Notes under the pieces: generated by a model
Seen by the model: only the letters and a program-made list of their open reading frames with translations
Told to the model about the DNA's origin: nothing
Databases searched by the model: none
Source of the DNA: an uncultured Alphaproteobacteria bacterium
GTDB lineage: Bacteria; Pseudomonadota; Alphaproteobacteria; Rs-D84
Direction of reading: 5' to 3'
NCBI GenBank assembly: GCA_944390125.1
Contig: CALXOX010000004.1
Location: 87,875-122,104, forward strand
DNA length: 34,230 nucleotides
Made by a program: the position numbers and the translations under genes
Shown: one piece after another, positions 1 to 8,441 of the stretch
Layout: each line of letters starts with the position of its first letter
Numbering within the stretch: the first letter of the stretch is position 1

Positions 1-228
1 AATGTTTTGAAAATTAGCCTCCATTTTAATCATTTCATCGGCTAAAATAGTATTTAAAACCCTAACGGCATCTTGGACCTTTGCACGTTCTGGCTTTGTC
101 ATCAAAGCCAGTAAAGATTGCATGACTTTTTGTGATTTTCTGGACACAAAGAATAAAACCATCAAGGCTATAAACAACAGCCCCGCCAAAGTCCCACCAA
201 TAATTAAATAAATCTGACCGACTTCCAT
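1..228 (-). CDS. Membrane-anchored protein, N-terminal part only (runs off left edge)
   Basis: The reverse strand reads open from an ATG at 228 down to base 1 (76 codons, no stop), so the gene continues outside the window. A purine-rich GGGGGG tract lies just upstream of the ATG. Residues about 5-28 are a single hydrophobic membrane segment (ending ALMVLFFVSRK), followed by a charged, probably helical stretch. That layout, a short periplasmic or absent N-tail, one anchor and then a coiled coil, is what RmuC-type recombination proteins have, and the next genes are repair genes. The visible part carries no diagnostic RmuC motif, so the function is not called. It diverges from addA across a 142-base gap. 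Confidence 0.6.
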   Translation of the reverse strand, partial: MEVGQIYLIIGGTLAGLLFIALMVLFFVSRKSQKVMQSLLALMTKPERAKVQDAVRVLNTILADEMIKMEANFQNI

Positions 229-370
229 AAAATCCCCCCGTTGTTTAATCAAGGCAAGTATACCGTGCGCATCAAAGAATACAATACAAATAGCGCAAAG
301 TATAACCAGATATATCCTTGCAGTTCTAAGAAATTTATACTAAAATCGAAAAGATAAAGCAAGGGTTATA

Positions 371-3031
371 ATGGCCAAAAAAATCATACTTTCACCAGAA
401 CAAGACAAGGCTGCAAATCCAGCAGAAAGCGTATGGGTTCAGGCCAATGCAGGTACTGGTAAAACCAGTGTTTTGGTACAAAGATTACTACGAATTTTGT
501 TCCGCAGTCAAAATATAGACACATGCGGTATTTTGTGCCTTACTTATACAAAAGCCGCTGCCGGTGAAATGCGAAACAGAATCTTGCAAAAACTACAAGA
601 TTGGGCAACTGCGACAGATGAAGAACTAACCGATTTATTAGACGGTGTTGCTGCACACAAACCAGCTTCAAAAGAAGACTTGGCGCATGCGCGTACAGTG
701 TTTTTTAAGTATATAGACGACCCCGATTTACTAAAAATAAAAACAATACACAGCTTTTGTGAAGAAATTTTAAGACAGTTTCCACTAGAGGCAGGTATAT
801 CTCCATCTTGGTCTTTAGTGTCTGACGATACACAACGTGTTTTATTACAAGACTCTTTTTCTACACTGATAAATTCGTCAAATGACGCAAGGGTAAAAGA
901 TGCTTTTGCATATTTGGTCGGCAGGATTGATGAAAATAAAGTCAGCGATTTAATGACGATACTAAGCGAAAGATACAAAGACTTCTTTCAAGTTAAAAAT
1001 TTTTCTAATTATAGAAAATACTTTATTGATACGACTAAAGATTTTTTAGAATTAAACAAGCCTGTTCAGATAGATTTTTCAGTAAAAAAATTAGAAAAAA
1101 TTATACTTTTGGCATCTGACGAGATAAAATCAGCAAAAAAGCCGGCACAATATTTAATAAACATTATCAATAAGACAAAACAGTTTATTGATAAAACTAT
1201 AGATTTTGAAGAATACAAAAGTATTTATTTGACTCAAAAAGGTACGCCAGATAAGACTGTTTCAAAAAAAGACTACTTGGTCGAAGAACAGTCCAGAGTA
1301 TATGATGTAAATCAGTATAATTTGGCGACGACTGTATTCGATGACACATTGGCAGTATTTGATTTGTCGGCGGCATTCGCAGAAATTTATGGCAAAATAA
1401 AAAAACAACGCAACTTATTGGATTTTGACGACCTTATTTTGTATACAAAAAAACTATTTTCTTCACCGGATGTTATGGGTTGGGTATTATCTCAATTAAA
1501 TGTTCATTTAACACATATACTAGTTGACGAAGCACAAGATACCAGCCCACTACAATGGGATATTCTACGCTTGCTTGCTGGCGACTTTTTTACAGACGGA
1601 AATACCGCTAAAGATCCACACTCTCTGTTTGTTGTTGGCGACACAAAGCAGTCTATATATGGCTTTCAGGGTGCTGACCCTCGGGCTTTTGACATCAGTC
1701 GAACCGAAATAGCAAATCAAATCGAACAGAATATGCGCACAATACAGGAAGTACCACTGATTCAAAGTTTTCGCTCTATGCCACAAATTTTATACGCCGT
1801 TGACACATTGTTTAATGATGAAGAAGTGAAACTAAAAACTGGTTTTATAAACAACACACATAAAAGTTTCTTTTCTGACAACAAGGCTTTTGTTGAAGTT
1901 CACAACATTGCAGAAAAAGGAACAGAAGACGCAGAGCTAAAAATGTACATAAAAAGCATTGCGACTAAAATACAATCTGTTTTAGAAGAGGACATTTTTA
2001 CTGCAGACGACATAATGGTGCTGGTTCAAAATCGTGAGCCTATGGCGCCGCTTTTGGTAAAAGAATTAAAACGCTGCGGCATTCCTGTTGCCGGAAGCGA
2101 TAGAATAAAGTTACCGGATTTTCCCGCCATAAAAGACTTACTAAACTTAGTACGTTTTTGCATCAATATTGCCGACGACTATAGTTTATGCTGCGTGTTA
2201 AAAAGTCCTATTTTTAGACTGAATGAACGTGATATTTTTAATATTTGTGAAATAAAAAATAAAGAAAATTTATCAAAAAAACAGTTGCAAAAAGACTATG
2301 TTCCAACAACCGTTTACGAGGTATTGCAAAGGACTCATCCGGACATATACAGTCTACTAGATCAAATAATAAAAGACGCAGAAGTTTTGGGGCCGTATTC
2401 GTTCTTCACTAACGTTCTAAATAAAAGCAATGTACGCGAAAGTATGATTGCTGCTTTAGGGGGGCAGATTATTGACCCACTAGAAGAATTTTTAACAATT
2501 TGTCTGTCTTATGAACGCACGCAGTGCGGAACATTGTATCACTTTTTAAAATGGTTTATTACCGGCGGCAGCACCATAAAACGCGACATGGATAATTCGT
2601 CTGGCGTAAAAATTGTTACAGTACACAGCAGCAAAGGGCTTGAAGCAAAGGTTATTTTTCTGATTGATACGGTAAGAATGCCAAAAGCAGAAAAAATCTT
2701 TCCTATAACGCCAGAGATGCAAACGGAGCAATTGCGTAAACAAGGCGAAAATCTGCCGACGCCTTGGTTATGGGCCCCAAAACGCGACAACTGTGTTTTG
2801 AGAGATAAGGCAGAAAATGCATTAAACAAAGTTAGAATCTCAGAATACTATAGATTGCTGTACGTAGCGATGACACGCGCAATAAACCGTCTTTACGTTT
2901 ATGGACACGTGCAAAAAAACAGATTGCCAGACGAATTGTCATGGCATACTCAATTATGGCGTGTCCTTTCGAATGACATACATGCGGTTAAAGTCGATGA
3001 AAGCACTATTAGGATTGAAAATGTCAAGTAA
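371..3031 (+). CDS. addA: AddA double-strand-break repair helicase, helicase part without its nuclease domain
   Basis: UvrD-like SF1A helicase subunit of the AddAB helicase-nuclease, which resects DNA ends for RecA loading. Walker A is ANAGTGKT at residues 25-32. The motif II region VDEAQDTSPLQWD lies near 385-397, a GDTKQSIYGFQGADP motif near 420, VTVHSSKGLE near 750 and LYVAMTRA near 831, so all helicase motifs are present. At 886 residues the protein is shorter than usual AddA (about 1100-1200), and it stops just where the C-terminal nuclease domain should follow. That domain is encoded in the next reading frame from 3021. An AAGGG ribosome-binding site sits 5 bases before the ATG, and TATACT at 336-341 is a possible -10. 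The usual partner addB is not in the window. Confidence 0.93.
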   Translation: MAKKIILSPEQDKAANPAESVWVQANAGTGKTSVLVQRLLRILFRSQNIDTCGILCLTYTKAAAGEMRNRILQKLQDWATATDEELTDLLDGVAAHKPASKEDLAHARTVFFKYIDDPDLLKIKTIHSFCEEILRQFPLEAGISPSWSLVSDDTQRVLLQDSFSTLINSSNDARVKDAFAYLVGRIDENKVSDLMTILSERYKDFFQVKNFSNYRKYFIDTTKDFLELNKPVQIDFSVKKLEKIILLASDEIKSAKKPAQYLINIINKTKQFIDKTIDFEEYKSIYLTQKGTPDKTVSKKDYLVEEQSRVYDVNQYNLATTVFDDTLAVFDLSAAFAEIYGKIKKQRNLLDFDDLILYTKKLFSSPDVMGWVLSQLNVHLTHILVDEAQDTSPLQWDILRLLAGDFFTDGNTAKDPHSLFVVGDTKQSIYGFQGADPRAFDISRTEIANQIEQNMRTIQEVPLIQSFRSMPQILYAVDTLFNDEEVKLKTGFINNTHKSFFSDNKAFVEVHNIAEKGTEDAELKMYIKSIATKIQSVLEEDIFTADDIMVLVQNREPMAPLLVKELKRCGIPVAGSDRIKLPDFPAIKDLLNLVRFCINIADDYSLCCVLKSPIFRLNERDIFNICEIKNKENLSKKQLQKDYVPTTVYEVLQRTHPDIYSLLDQIIKDAEVLGPYSFFTNVLNKSNVRESMIAALGGQIIDPLEEFLTICLSYERTQCGTLYHFLKWFITGGSTIKRDMDNSSGVKIVTVHSSKGLEAKVIFLIDTVRMPKAEKIFPITPEMQTEQLRKQGENLPTPWLWAPKRDNCVLRDKAENALNKVRISEYYRLLYVAMTRAINRLYVYGHVQKNRLPDELSWHTQLWRVLSNDIHAVKVDESTIRIENVK

Positions 3032-3464
3032 GATACATTTTATTTTATCTGATATAGAAAAGCAAAAGTTTGCTACTTCAACCGGCAAACAAACCCATGC
3101 TATATTGCAATATTACAGTGGTTCGAACACAAAAAATTTAGACAACGAATTATATAAAAAGTTTTCAACTAACAAAGAGTTAGATAAATTCTTTTGTGCA
3201 GATTCTAAAGCAGAAGCTCCTGTTGCCGGTTATATAAATGGCCGATTTGTAAGTCGCCGAATAGACCGTCTAGCCACCAACCATGACGACAAGACTGTTT
3301 ATATTTTAGACTACAAAACGGATTCTGACAAAAACGTATTTCACGACAAATATGTCGCGCAAATTAAAGAATACAAAACTCTTTTACATGATATATACCC
3401 AGAATATAAAATTCATGGATTTATACTGTGGATAAATGACTTTACTTTGGAAGAAATAGCATAA
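3021..3464 (+). CDS. AddA C-terminal PD-(D/E)XK nuclease domain as a separate overlapping ORF
   Basis: This 147-residue frame carries the nuclease half missing from the preceding helicase gene. It has a G..TH motif (GKQTHAIL, about 22-29), an EAPVAG..NGR..SRRIDRL stretch (about 63-80), the catalytic core YILDYKT (about 94-100), and a Y.AQ..EYKTLL tail typical of RecB/AddA nucleases. The start is set at ATG 3021, which overlaps the helicase stop by 11 bases (ATGTCAAGTAA). AGG at 3011-3013 serves as a ribosome-binding site with 7-base spacing. The same frame is open back to 2901, but the peptide there does not look like AddA, whereas the helicase frame still does. It is either a genuine two-polypeptide AddA with coupled translation, a programmed +1 shift, or a frameshift mutation or sequencing error. 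Confidence 0.85.
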   Translation: MSSKIHFILSDIEKQKFATSTGKQTHAILQYYSGSNTKNLDNELYKKFSTNKELDKFFCADSKAEAPVAGYINGRFVSRRIDRLATNHDDKTVYILDYKTDSDKNVFHDKYVAQIKEYKTLLHDIYPEYKIHGFILWINDFTLEEIA

Positions 3465-3469
3465 AATTC

Positions 3470-3499
3470 TTGAATTTTTAACAAGCCTGCGACTATAAT
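3470..3499 (+). promoter_or_regulatory. recN promoter, apparently leaderless
   Basis: TTGAAT (3470-3475) and TATAAT (3494-3499) are separated by 18 bases, a good sigma-70-type match. Only six bases separate the -10 box from the recN ATG at 3506, so transcription should begin at or next to the start codon. No ribosome-binding site is possible in such a transcript. Confidence 0.65.
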
Positions 3500-3505
3500 C
3501 AAAAC

Positions 3506-5158
3506 ATGCTAACACGTTTGTATATTTCTAATATTGTACTTATAGAAAAACTGAACCTTGAATTCGGCTCAGGACTGAATGTTTTAACTGGCGAAACCGG
3601 GGCAGGTAAAAGTATTTTATTAGACGCGCTTGCGTTGGCATTAGGCGCACGATCTGACATAGGACTTGTCAGACATGGTTGTGAAAACGCATCTGTAATT
3701 GCAGAATTCGATAACATAAGCCCTGACTTAAAGGCTTTGTTAAATGAGAACGGCATAGAGTTTGAAGATTCTTTAATACTGCGCAGAACTTTGGCCGCTG
3801 ACGGGAAAAGCCGTGCATGGGCAAATGATGTTCCTGTATCAATCAAAATATTAAAACAAATTGGCGACAACCTTGTTGAAATACATGGACAATTTGCAAA
3901 TCATACACTGTTAAACCCTGCGACACACATGAATGCATTGGATACGTTTGGTGCAATAAACGTGGCTGAATACAGTACGTTATTATCGGACGTTCATGTG
4001 AAATATAATCAGTATCACGATGCGGAAAAACGTTTGCACGAATTACAAATTATGTTGGAACGTTCAGCAAATGAACGTGATTTTCTAGAGCACAATGTAA
4101 ATGAACTTGCGGCGTTGAACGTTCAACCTGGTGAAGAAGAAGAACTTTCAAACAAACGCACTGCGATGATGAATGCAGAAAAGGATGCAGCAATTTTATC
4201 TGATGCTAATTCTGCAATGAATCCGCGCGGAGAGTCTATTGATTCTCAAATCTTTTCTGTTGCACATATTCTTGAACGAATAAAGACAGAACCAAATCCA
4301 TACAGTGAACAAATTGATGCGCTATATAACGCGGCACAAATAGTTTCTGAAGTGGCAGAAAAGCTTACGCCAAGTGACATAGACACAGATAACTTAGATA
4401 GCATTGAAGAAAGACTTTTTGCGATACGTGCAGCCGCGCGTAAACATAGAGTTTCTGCTGACGAACTGCCTGAAAAACTTAAACAAATGTCAGAGCAGTT
4501 GAATGCTATTGAAAATTCTGATGCTGAATTAAAGAAACTTACATCTGATTTAAAATTAAAAAAACAAGATTTTGATACTGCGGCGGGCGCTTTAACAGAC
4601 GCGCGCAAAAACGCGGCTAAACAATTGCGCGACAAAATATTGTCAGAACTTCCTGATTTAAAACTGGGGTCTGCAGATTTTATGGTAGAAGTAAACGCAA
4701 CATCCCCATCCACAACTGGATATGATGAAGTTACATTCATGATAAAGACAAATCCTGGCATGCCTTTTGCACCCTTGCACAAGGCAGCATCTGGCGGAGA
4801 ACTAGCGCGTTTAATGCTGGCGTTACGCGTTGTATTATCTGATAATAACGCGGCACACACGTTCATATTTGATGAAATAGATACTGGTATTAGCGGCGCA
4901 ACGGCTAGCGCTGTTGGTCAGCGTCTAAACCGCTTAGCACAATCTTCACAAGCTCTTGTGATAACACATTCTGCACAAGTTGCGGGATACGCAGATAAAC
5001 ACTTTAAGATTTCAAAACAAGTTGCCAACGAAACGACAACCACAAGCGTATCAGAAATAACCGGTGATAATCGTCTAAATGAAATTGCGCGCATAATTAG
5101 CGGTGCTGAAATAACACCAGAATCGCTTGCAACCGCAAGAACACTGATAAAATCTTAA
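3506..5158 (+). CDS. recN: DNA repair protein RecN
   Basis: SMC-like ATPase that acts at double-strand breaks with RecA. The 550-residue length is normal. Walker A GETGAGKS is at residues 29-36, a long helical and coiled-coil middle part spans about 150-390, the ABC signature ASGGELARLMLALR is near 428, and Walker B FIFDEIDTGISG near 454. A final H-loop region (VITHSAQVAGYADKHF) is also present. It lies 41 bases after the addA nuclease ORF but has its own well-formed promoter with the -10 box six bases before ATG. It converges tail-to-tail with the cysteine-rich gene, with 7 bases between stops and no visible terminator. Placement next to addA gives a double-strand-break repair cluster. Confidence 0.97.
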   Translation: MLTRLYISNIVLIEKLNLEFGSGLNVLTGETGAGKSILLDALALALGARSDIGLVRHGCENASVIAEFDNISPDLKALLNENGIEFEDSLILRRTLAADGKSRAWANDVPVSIKILKQIGDNLVEIHGQFANHTLLNPATHMNALDTFGAINVAEYSTLLSDVHVKYNQYHDAEKRLHELQIMLERSANERDFLEHNVNELAALNVQPGEEEELSNKRTAMMNAEKDAAILSDANSAMNPRGESIDSQIFSVAHILERIKTEPNPYSEQIDALYNAAQIVSEVAEKLTPSDIDTDNLDSIEERLFAIRAAARKHRVSADELPEKLKQMSEQLNAIENSDAELKKLTSDLKLKKQDFDTAAGALTDARKNAAKQLRDKILSELPDLKLGSADFMVEVNATSPSTTGYDEVTFMIKTNPGMPFAPLHKAASGGELARLMLALRVVLSDNNAAHTFIFDEIDTGISGATASAVGQRLNRLAQSSQALVITHSAQVAGYADKHFKISKQVANETTTTSVSEITGDNRLNEIARIISGAEITPESLATARTLIKS

Positions 5159-5165
5159 GTTACTT

Positions 5166-5852
5166 TTATTGTATGTATGAGCAAGGACCACTCAGAACAA
5201 ATATGCCACTTAAATCTTGATACGTTCTGTAAGTTTCTGGTATAGCACTTGAAATTGGTCCAACATTACAATCTGTTATTGTATAGCTGGGAGCTTTAGA
5301 ATTATCTGTCAAAGTTATGTAGTTATTTGCTGTCCAACCACATAATTGGGCGCCACCGTATGTCGCATACGTATTGTCAACGCATGGGCATTTTTTACAC
5401 GCACCATCAGTAGAAGCCGTCATAAGTTGCCTACTGCCATAATAACTAAGATTACAAAAACAATATAAATTCTCACAAGTATATGAATAAGTACCATCTC
5501 CATTATCAGTTTTTTTGTACGATTTGCCGCTATTCTTATCATAAACTGTAATTTGATTAGGATCATCGCATTTACATTTGTTTACGATATCTATTGTCGC
5601 ATTTGTTATACAACAGTATCTATAGTTACTATCCACACCAAATTTACTACACAAATCTGCTACAACCATTGAACCATTATACGTTGAACCGTATTGGCTC
5701 TTACACCACGAAGAACATTGAGGCGCAACAACAGAATTGTTACCTGTTTTTGGACACTCCGCCGCGAAACCGACTGTTGATGTGTATACTCCTGCAAATG
5801 ATTCAAATTCAACTAAAAACAAAAACATTAAAAATAATAAGATACTTCTCAT
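5166..5852 (-). CDS. Cysteine-rich secreted protein, function unknown
   Basis: The start is taken at ATG 5852 behind a GGGGGA ribosome-binding site; an in-frame TTG 12 bases upstream overlaps that site and is less likely. The 228-residue product begins with a signal peptide (MRSILLFLMFLFLVEF..FAG), and the mature part is crowded with cysteines in pairs and short spacings (CSSWCKS, RYCCI, CKCDD, CFCN, CKKCPC). This suggests an extracytoplasmic, disulfide-stabilised protein. I do not recognise a family. It resembles the other cysteine-rich secreted proteins of the window (23378-26929 and 33358-34230) in style but not in clear sequence. A structured element ending in a terminator hairpin lies directly upstream and may control it. 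Confidence 0.75.
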   Translation of the reverse strand: MRSILLFLMFLFLVEFESFAGVYTSTVGFAAECPKTGNNSVVAPQCSSWCKSQYGSTYNGSMVVADLCSKFGVDSNYRYCCITNATIDIVNKCKCDDPNQITVYDKNSGKSYKKTDNGDGTYSYTCENLYCFCNLSYYGSRQLMTASTDGACKKCPCVDNTYATYGGAQLCGWTANNYITLTDNSKAPSYTITDCNVGPISSAIPETYRTYQDLSGIFVLSGPCSYIQ

Positions 5853-5872
5853 CTTTTCCCCCAAAAAATCTT

Positions 5873-5902
5873 AAATTAAAAACCGCCAAAAGTTGTGGCG
5901 GT
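5873..5902 (-). terminator. Intrinsic terminator or attenuator upstream of the cysteine-rich gene
   Basis: On the minus strand ACCGCC (5902-5897) pairs with GGCGGT (5887-5882) around a 9-base loop, followed by TTTTTAATTT. It lies about 20 bases before the ATG at 5852. It could end a small RNA coming from about 6118, or act as an attenuator in the leader of the downstream gene. Confidence 0.6.
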
Positions 5903-6098
5903 CGGGGAGTTCAAAAAATCATAATCAAAGAAATGACCCCGTTGGTCTTCGAACTAAAATTCTATTTTATAACCAACAGCTCCCCGACCAATGGTCGGGG
6001 CGTACAACAAAAAAGGCGTTTCAACACGCCACAGTTGTACTGCGGATACGGTGTTTCTTAACATCGCTTTGATTATGGGCTTTTTGACGACCCCGAAC
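5901..6098 (-). ncRNA. Structured element with about 30-bp imperfect inverted ends (small RNA, leader RNA or MITE)
   Basis: The left arm (5901-5930, GTCGGGGAG...CATAATCAAAG) and right arm (6067-6098, CTTTGATTATG...CCCCGAAC) are inverted copies with few mismatches. The innermost 11 bases, CATAATCAAAG/CTTTGATTATG, pair perfectly. Inside are further hairpins: GTTGGT/ACCAAC (5941-5976), CCCCGACC/GGTCGGGG (5983-6000), and GTACAAC/GTTGTAC (6002-6040) enclosing GGCGT/ACGCC. Read on the minus strand, that GGCGT/ACGCC hairpin is followed by six Ts. A promoter-like pair (TTGTTT, TATACT) lies upstream at 6122-6150, and a terminator hairpin follows at 5902-5873. No convincing coding frame crosses it. I do not recognise a known RNA family; a mobile MITE is the main alternative. 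Confidence 0.55.
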
Positions 6099-6121
6099 CC
6101 AATATCCCTTTGGATTCGTAT

Positions 6122-6150
6122 AGTAGTATAATATATATTTAATTCGAAAA
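6122..6150 (-). promoter_or_regulatory. Promoter reading into the structured element
   Basis: On the minus strand TTGTTT is followed after 17 bases by TATACT (near 6127-6122). Transcription would start near 6115, enter the inverted-repeat element and continue toward the cysteine-rich gene. Confidence 0.5.
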
Positions 6151-6157
6151 CAAGTAG

Positions 6158-7393
6158 TTATATTTGTTTTAGTCCGTCGGCAAACTCAATAGATGCAGGT
6201 TTTTGCTTTGAATCTGCACGACTGATGATTTGATTGTCTATATCGCGAACAATAGCATAACCGCGCTGCAAAACGCTTTTATAACTTAAAGAATTCAACA
6301 TTTGATCAAGATGCGATACAGCTTGTGTCAAAGCCGCCATTCTATTCTGCAGTATGTTAGGAAATGTGCTTACATATTCCATCCTCTGGCATGCAGCGAC
6401 GATTTTATTATTTATAATAATATTCATAGTGCGTGTTAAATCGTCCAAACGCTGTTCTTGTTCCATCACAAGTTGCTTTGGATTCTTTATGTTTATCGAT
6501 TCAATACGAGATTTTGCATTAGTCAAACGTGTGGTAAAGTTATTTGATAACCTATGCCATAAGTTATCTAATTCTTGTATCAATGACAACTTTGTCGGCA
6601 CAAGAATTTCGGCTGCACCAGTCGGTGTTGGCGCACGCACATCGGCCGCAAAATCAATCAACATCCAATCCGGTTCGTGTCCGACACCGGAAATCAAAGG
6701 AATTTCGCTGGCAGCAGCAGCACGTACAACAATTTCTTCGGAAAAGGGCAATAAATCTTCTAATGCCCCACCACCACGCGCAACGATAATAACATCTACA
6801 TTTTTTACACGATTAAAGTACTCTATACCAGCCGCAACCTCGGCCGCCGCAGTTGTGCCCTGAACAGTGGCAGGATATAAAACTATTTCAACAGGGAAAC
6901 GTTCGCGCAGTCTGTTTTGTATATCTTGGAATGCGGCACCTGTCGGACTGGTGACTATACCGACACGCTGTGGGAAACGGGGCAAAGGCTTCTTTTTGGC
7001 TTGATCAAACAATCCTTCTGCTGCCAATTTGCGCTTGCGTTCTTCCAACATTTTTAAGATAGCGCCAACGCCAGCCATTTCTATTTCACTTACCACAATT
7101 TGATAATTACTGCGGGCAGGGTACGTTGTAAAACGTCCAGTTATAATTACTTCCAAGCCATCTTCTAGCTTAAACGGTACCGGAGTTCCACGCCATATAA
7201 TAACAGAAATAGCCGCACCAGCGTCTTTTATGGTCATATACATATGGCCAGACGTGGCACGCGTAATCTGCGATAACTCGCCCCGAATACGAATTCTTGG
7301 AAATGCCGTTTCTACGACATTTTTCAACAACGCGGACGCATCAGAAACACTGAATATCATGTCCGGTTGAACAAAAGACTCTGGTTTTTGCAT
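6158..7393 (-). CDS. xseA: Exodeoxyribonuclease VII large subunit
   Basis: Catalytic subunit of ExoVII, which degrades single-stranded DNA into oligonucleotides together with XseB. The N-terminal OB-fold (about 10-110) includes IRIRGELSQ and SGHMYMTIKD. The conserved nuclease region contains FPQRVGIVTSPTGAA, then VIIVARGGGALEDL and SGVGHEPDW...DVRAPTPT. A coiled-coil stretch and a short C-terminal QRGYAIVRD segment follow. At 411 residues it is somewhat shorter than the E. coli protein (about 456). The small subunit gene xseB is not adjacent. It diverges from the kinase-fold gene at 7440 across 46 bases. Confidence 0.96.
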   Translation of the reverse strand: MQKPESFVQPDMIFSVSDASALLKNVVETAFPRIRIRGELSQITRATSGHMYMTIKDAGAAISVIIWRGTPVPFKLEDGLEVIITGRFTTYPARSNYQIVVSEIEMAGVGAILKMLEERKRKLAAEGLFDQAKKKPLPRFPQRVGIVTSPTGAAFQDIQNRLRERFPVEIVLYPATVQGTTAAAEVAAGIEYFNRVKNVDVIIVARGGGALEDLLPFSEEIVVRAAAASEIPLISGVGHEPDWMLIDFAADVRAPTPTGAAEILVPTKLSLIQELDNLWHRLSNNFTTRLTNAKSRIESINIKNPKQLVMEQEQRLDDLTRTMNIIINNKIVAACQRMEYVSTFPNILQNRMAALTQAVSHLDQMLNSLSYKSVLQRGYAIVRDIDNQIISRADSKQKPASIEFADGLKQI

Positions 7394-7404
7394 GTTTTTT
7401 CTGA

Positions 7405-7410
7405 TATAAT
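7405..7410 (+). promoter_or_regulatory. Extended -10 promoter for the kinase-fold gene
   Basis: TATAAT is preceded by TGA, giving an extended -10 element; no good -35 is seen. The same TGATATAAT string precedes pfkA (19176-19184) and the small ORF at 23057, so it appears to be a recurring promoter form here. A leader of about 25 bases with GGAG follows. Confidence 0.5.
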
Positions 7411-7439
7411 TTTGAACAATAACTTATGGAGTTTATATT

Positions 7440-8438
7440 ATGCTGAATACAGGAAATTTGCAACTAATAAATACAAACCCGCCACGGGAAACGCTTGCTT
7501 ATACAGACGGCAAGTTCGTATACAAACTTCCTGTATCAAATAAAGATACTTTTCATTTGCGTACATGGCTTGAAAAGCAAAAACTTGCAAAAAAAGTATC
7601 TGATGATTTGCTAAAATTTAAAAATAATAACTACAAAATTCCACGAGTAGTAGAAGTATCAGATAAAGACTTTTTTGTAAAAGAAGAATTAGCAGTAGGG
7701 ACACCTTTAAGAACTTCTTTTGTCGAAAGTTTATCCCAAAAAGAACTTGATATAATTTACAAGGGCTTAGCTAATTTTATAAACGACATAAATCAATCCA
7801 GACCAGTATTATCTCAAAAAGATACTTTTGAAATGTCCACCAATCTTGAAGATGAAAAAATGCCAACGATGAAAGAGTTGTTGTCTAAGTTGGAAAAATA
7901 TATTCCAAAATCAGATTTACAAATTGTTTCTGATGCAAAGGATTGGTTTGATGTGGCTTCTGCAACAGACGCCAGTGTGGTTTTTTCACATGGTGATATA
8001 AATGAACATAACGTGTTCTTTAATAAAAAAACTAAAGAACTGACAATCATAGATTTTGCCGAGGCAAAATATCAAAATGCCGATTACATGTTTAACTTTG
8101 ATTACGCTCGTCTGGGGTGGTTAGACATTGAAAGGCTGATGTCAGAATACGAAAAGTTACCAAAGAAACAAAAAGTAAATATACGCTCGAATCCGAATAT
8201 AAAAAACATGCGTTTAGCATTGTATAATTTCAAAGGTTCCGTATCTGAATTTCTGCGCCAACCAAAAGTTGCAACAAAGATTCGATTGGAAATAATAAAG
8301 AAAGATATAGAAAAAATCAGAAAACTTTACAAATTAGCCCGTTCTACAGAAGAATTGACCAAGACCGATGAACTGATGCAGAACAATACAAATTCAAAAA
8401 TAATGGCTGCCAAAAAGAAGGCGGGAAACAGTAAATAA
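7440..8438 (+). CDS. APH/choline-kinase-like phosphotransferase
   Basis: The 332-residue product has the catalytic loop of the aminoglycoside phosphotransferase/kinase-like fold, SHGDINEHNVFF (about 183-194), where the Asp is the expected catalytic base and the Asn a metal ligand. IDFAEAKY near 204 is the metal-binding counterpart of DFG. The N-terminal part (residues 20-75) looks like a kinase N-lobe, with VKEELAVGTPL resembling the hinge. The C-terminus is lysine-rich. The substrate cannot be told from sequence; small-molecule kinases and house-keeping kinases of this fold look alike. GGAG lies 8 bases before ATG. It ends only 3 bases from the stop of the opposing operon. Confidence 0.75.
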   Translation: MLNTGNLQLINTNPPRETLAYTDGKFVYKLPVSNKDTFHLRTWLEKQKLAKKVSDDLLKFKNNNYKIPRVVEVSDKDFFVKEELAVGTPLRTSFVESLSQKELDIIYKGLANFINDINQSRPVLSQKDTFEMSTNLEDEKMPTMKELLSKLEKYIPKSDLQIVSDAKDWFDVASATDASVVFSHGDINEHNVFFNKKTKELTIIDFAEAKYQNADYMFNFDYARLGWLDIERLMSEYEKLPKKQKVNIRSNPNIKNMRLALYNFKGSVSEFLRQPKVATKIRLEIIKKDIEKIRKLYKLARSTEELTKTDELMQNNTNSKIMAAKKKAGNSK

Positions 8439-8441
8439 AAC

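Noticed and set aside
2901-3020. Upstream extension of the AddA nuclease ORF to an ATG at 2901
   Set aside because: The peptide in this frame has no AddA likeness, while the helicase frame still does; ATG 3021 has a ribosome-binding site.
5594-6061. 155-codon plus-strand frame across the inverted-repeat element
   Set aside because: It is antisense to the cysteine-rich gene and its leader, lacks a ribosome-binding site and signal of coding, and its open state reflects the repeated structure.
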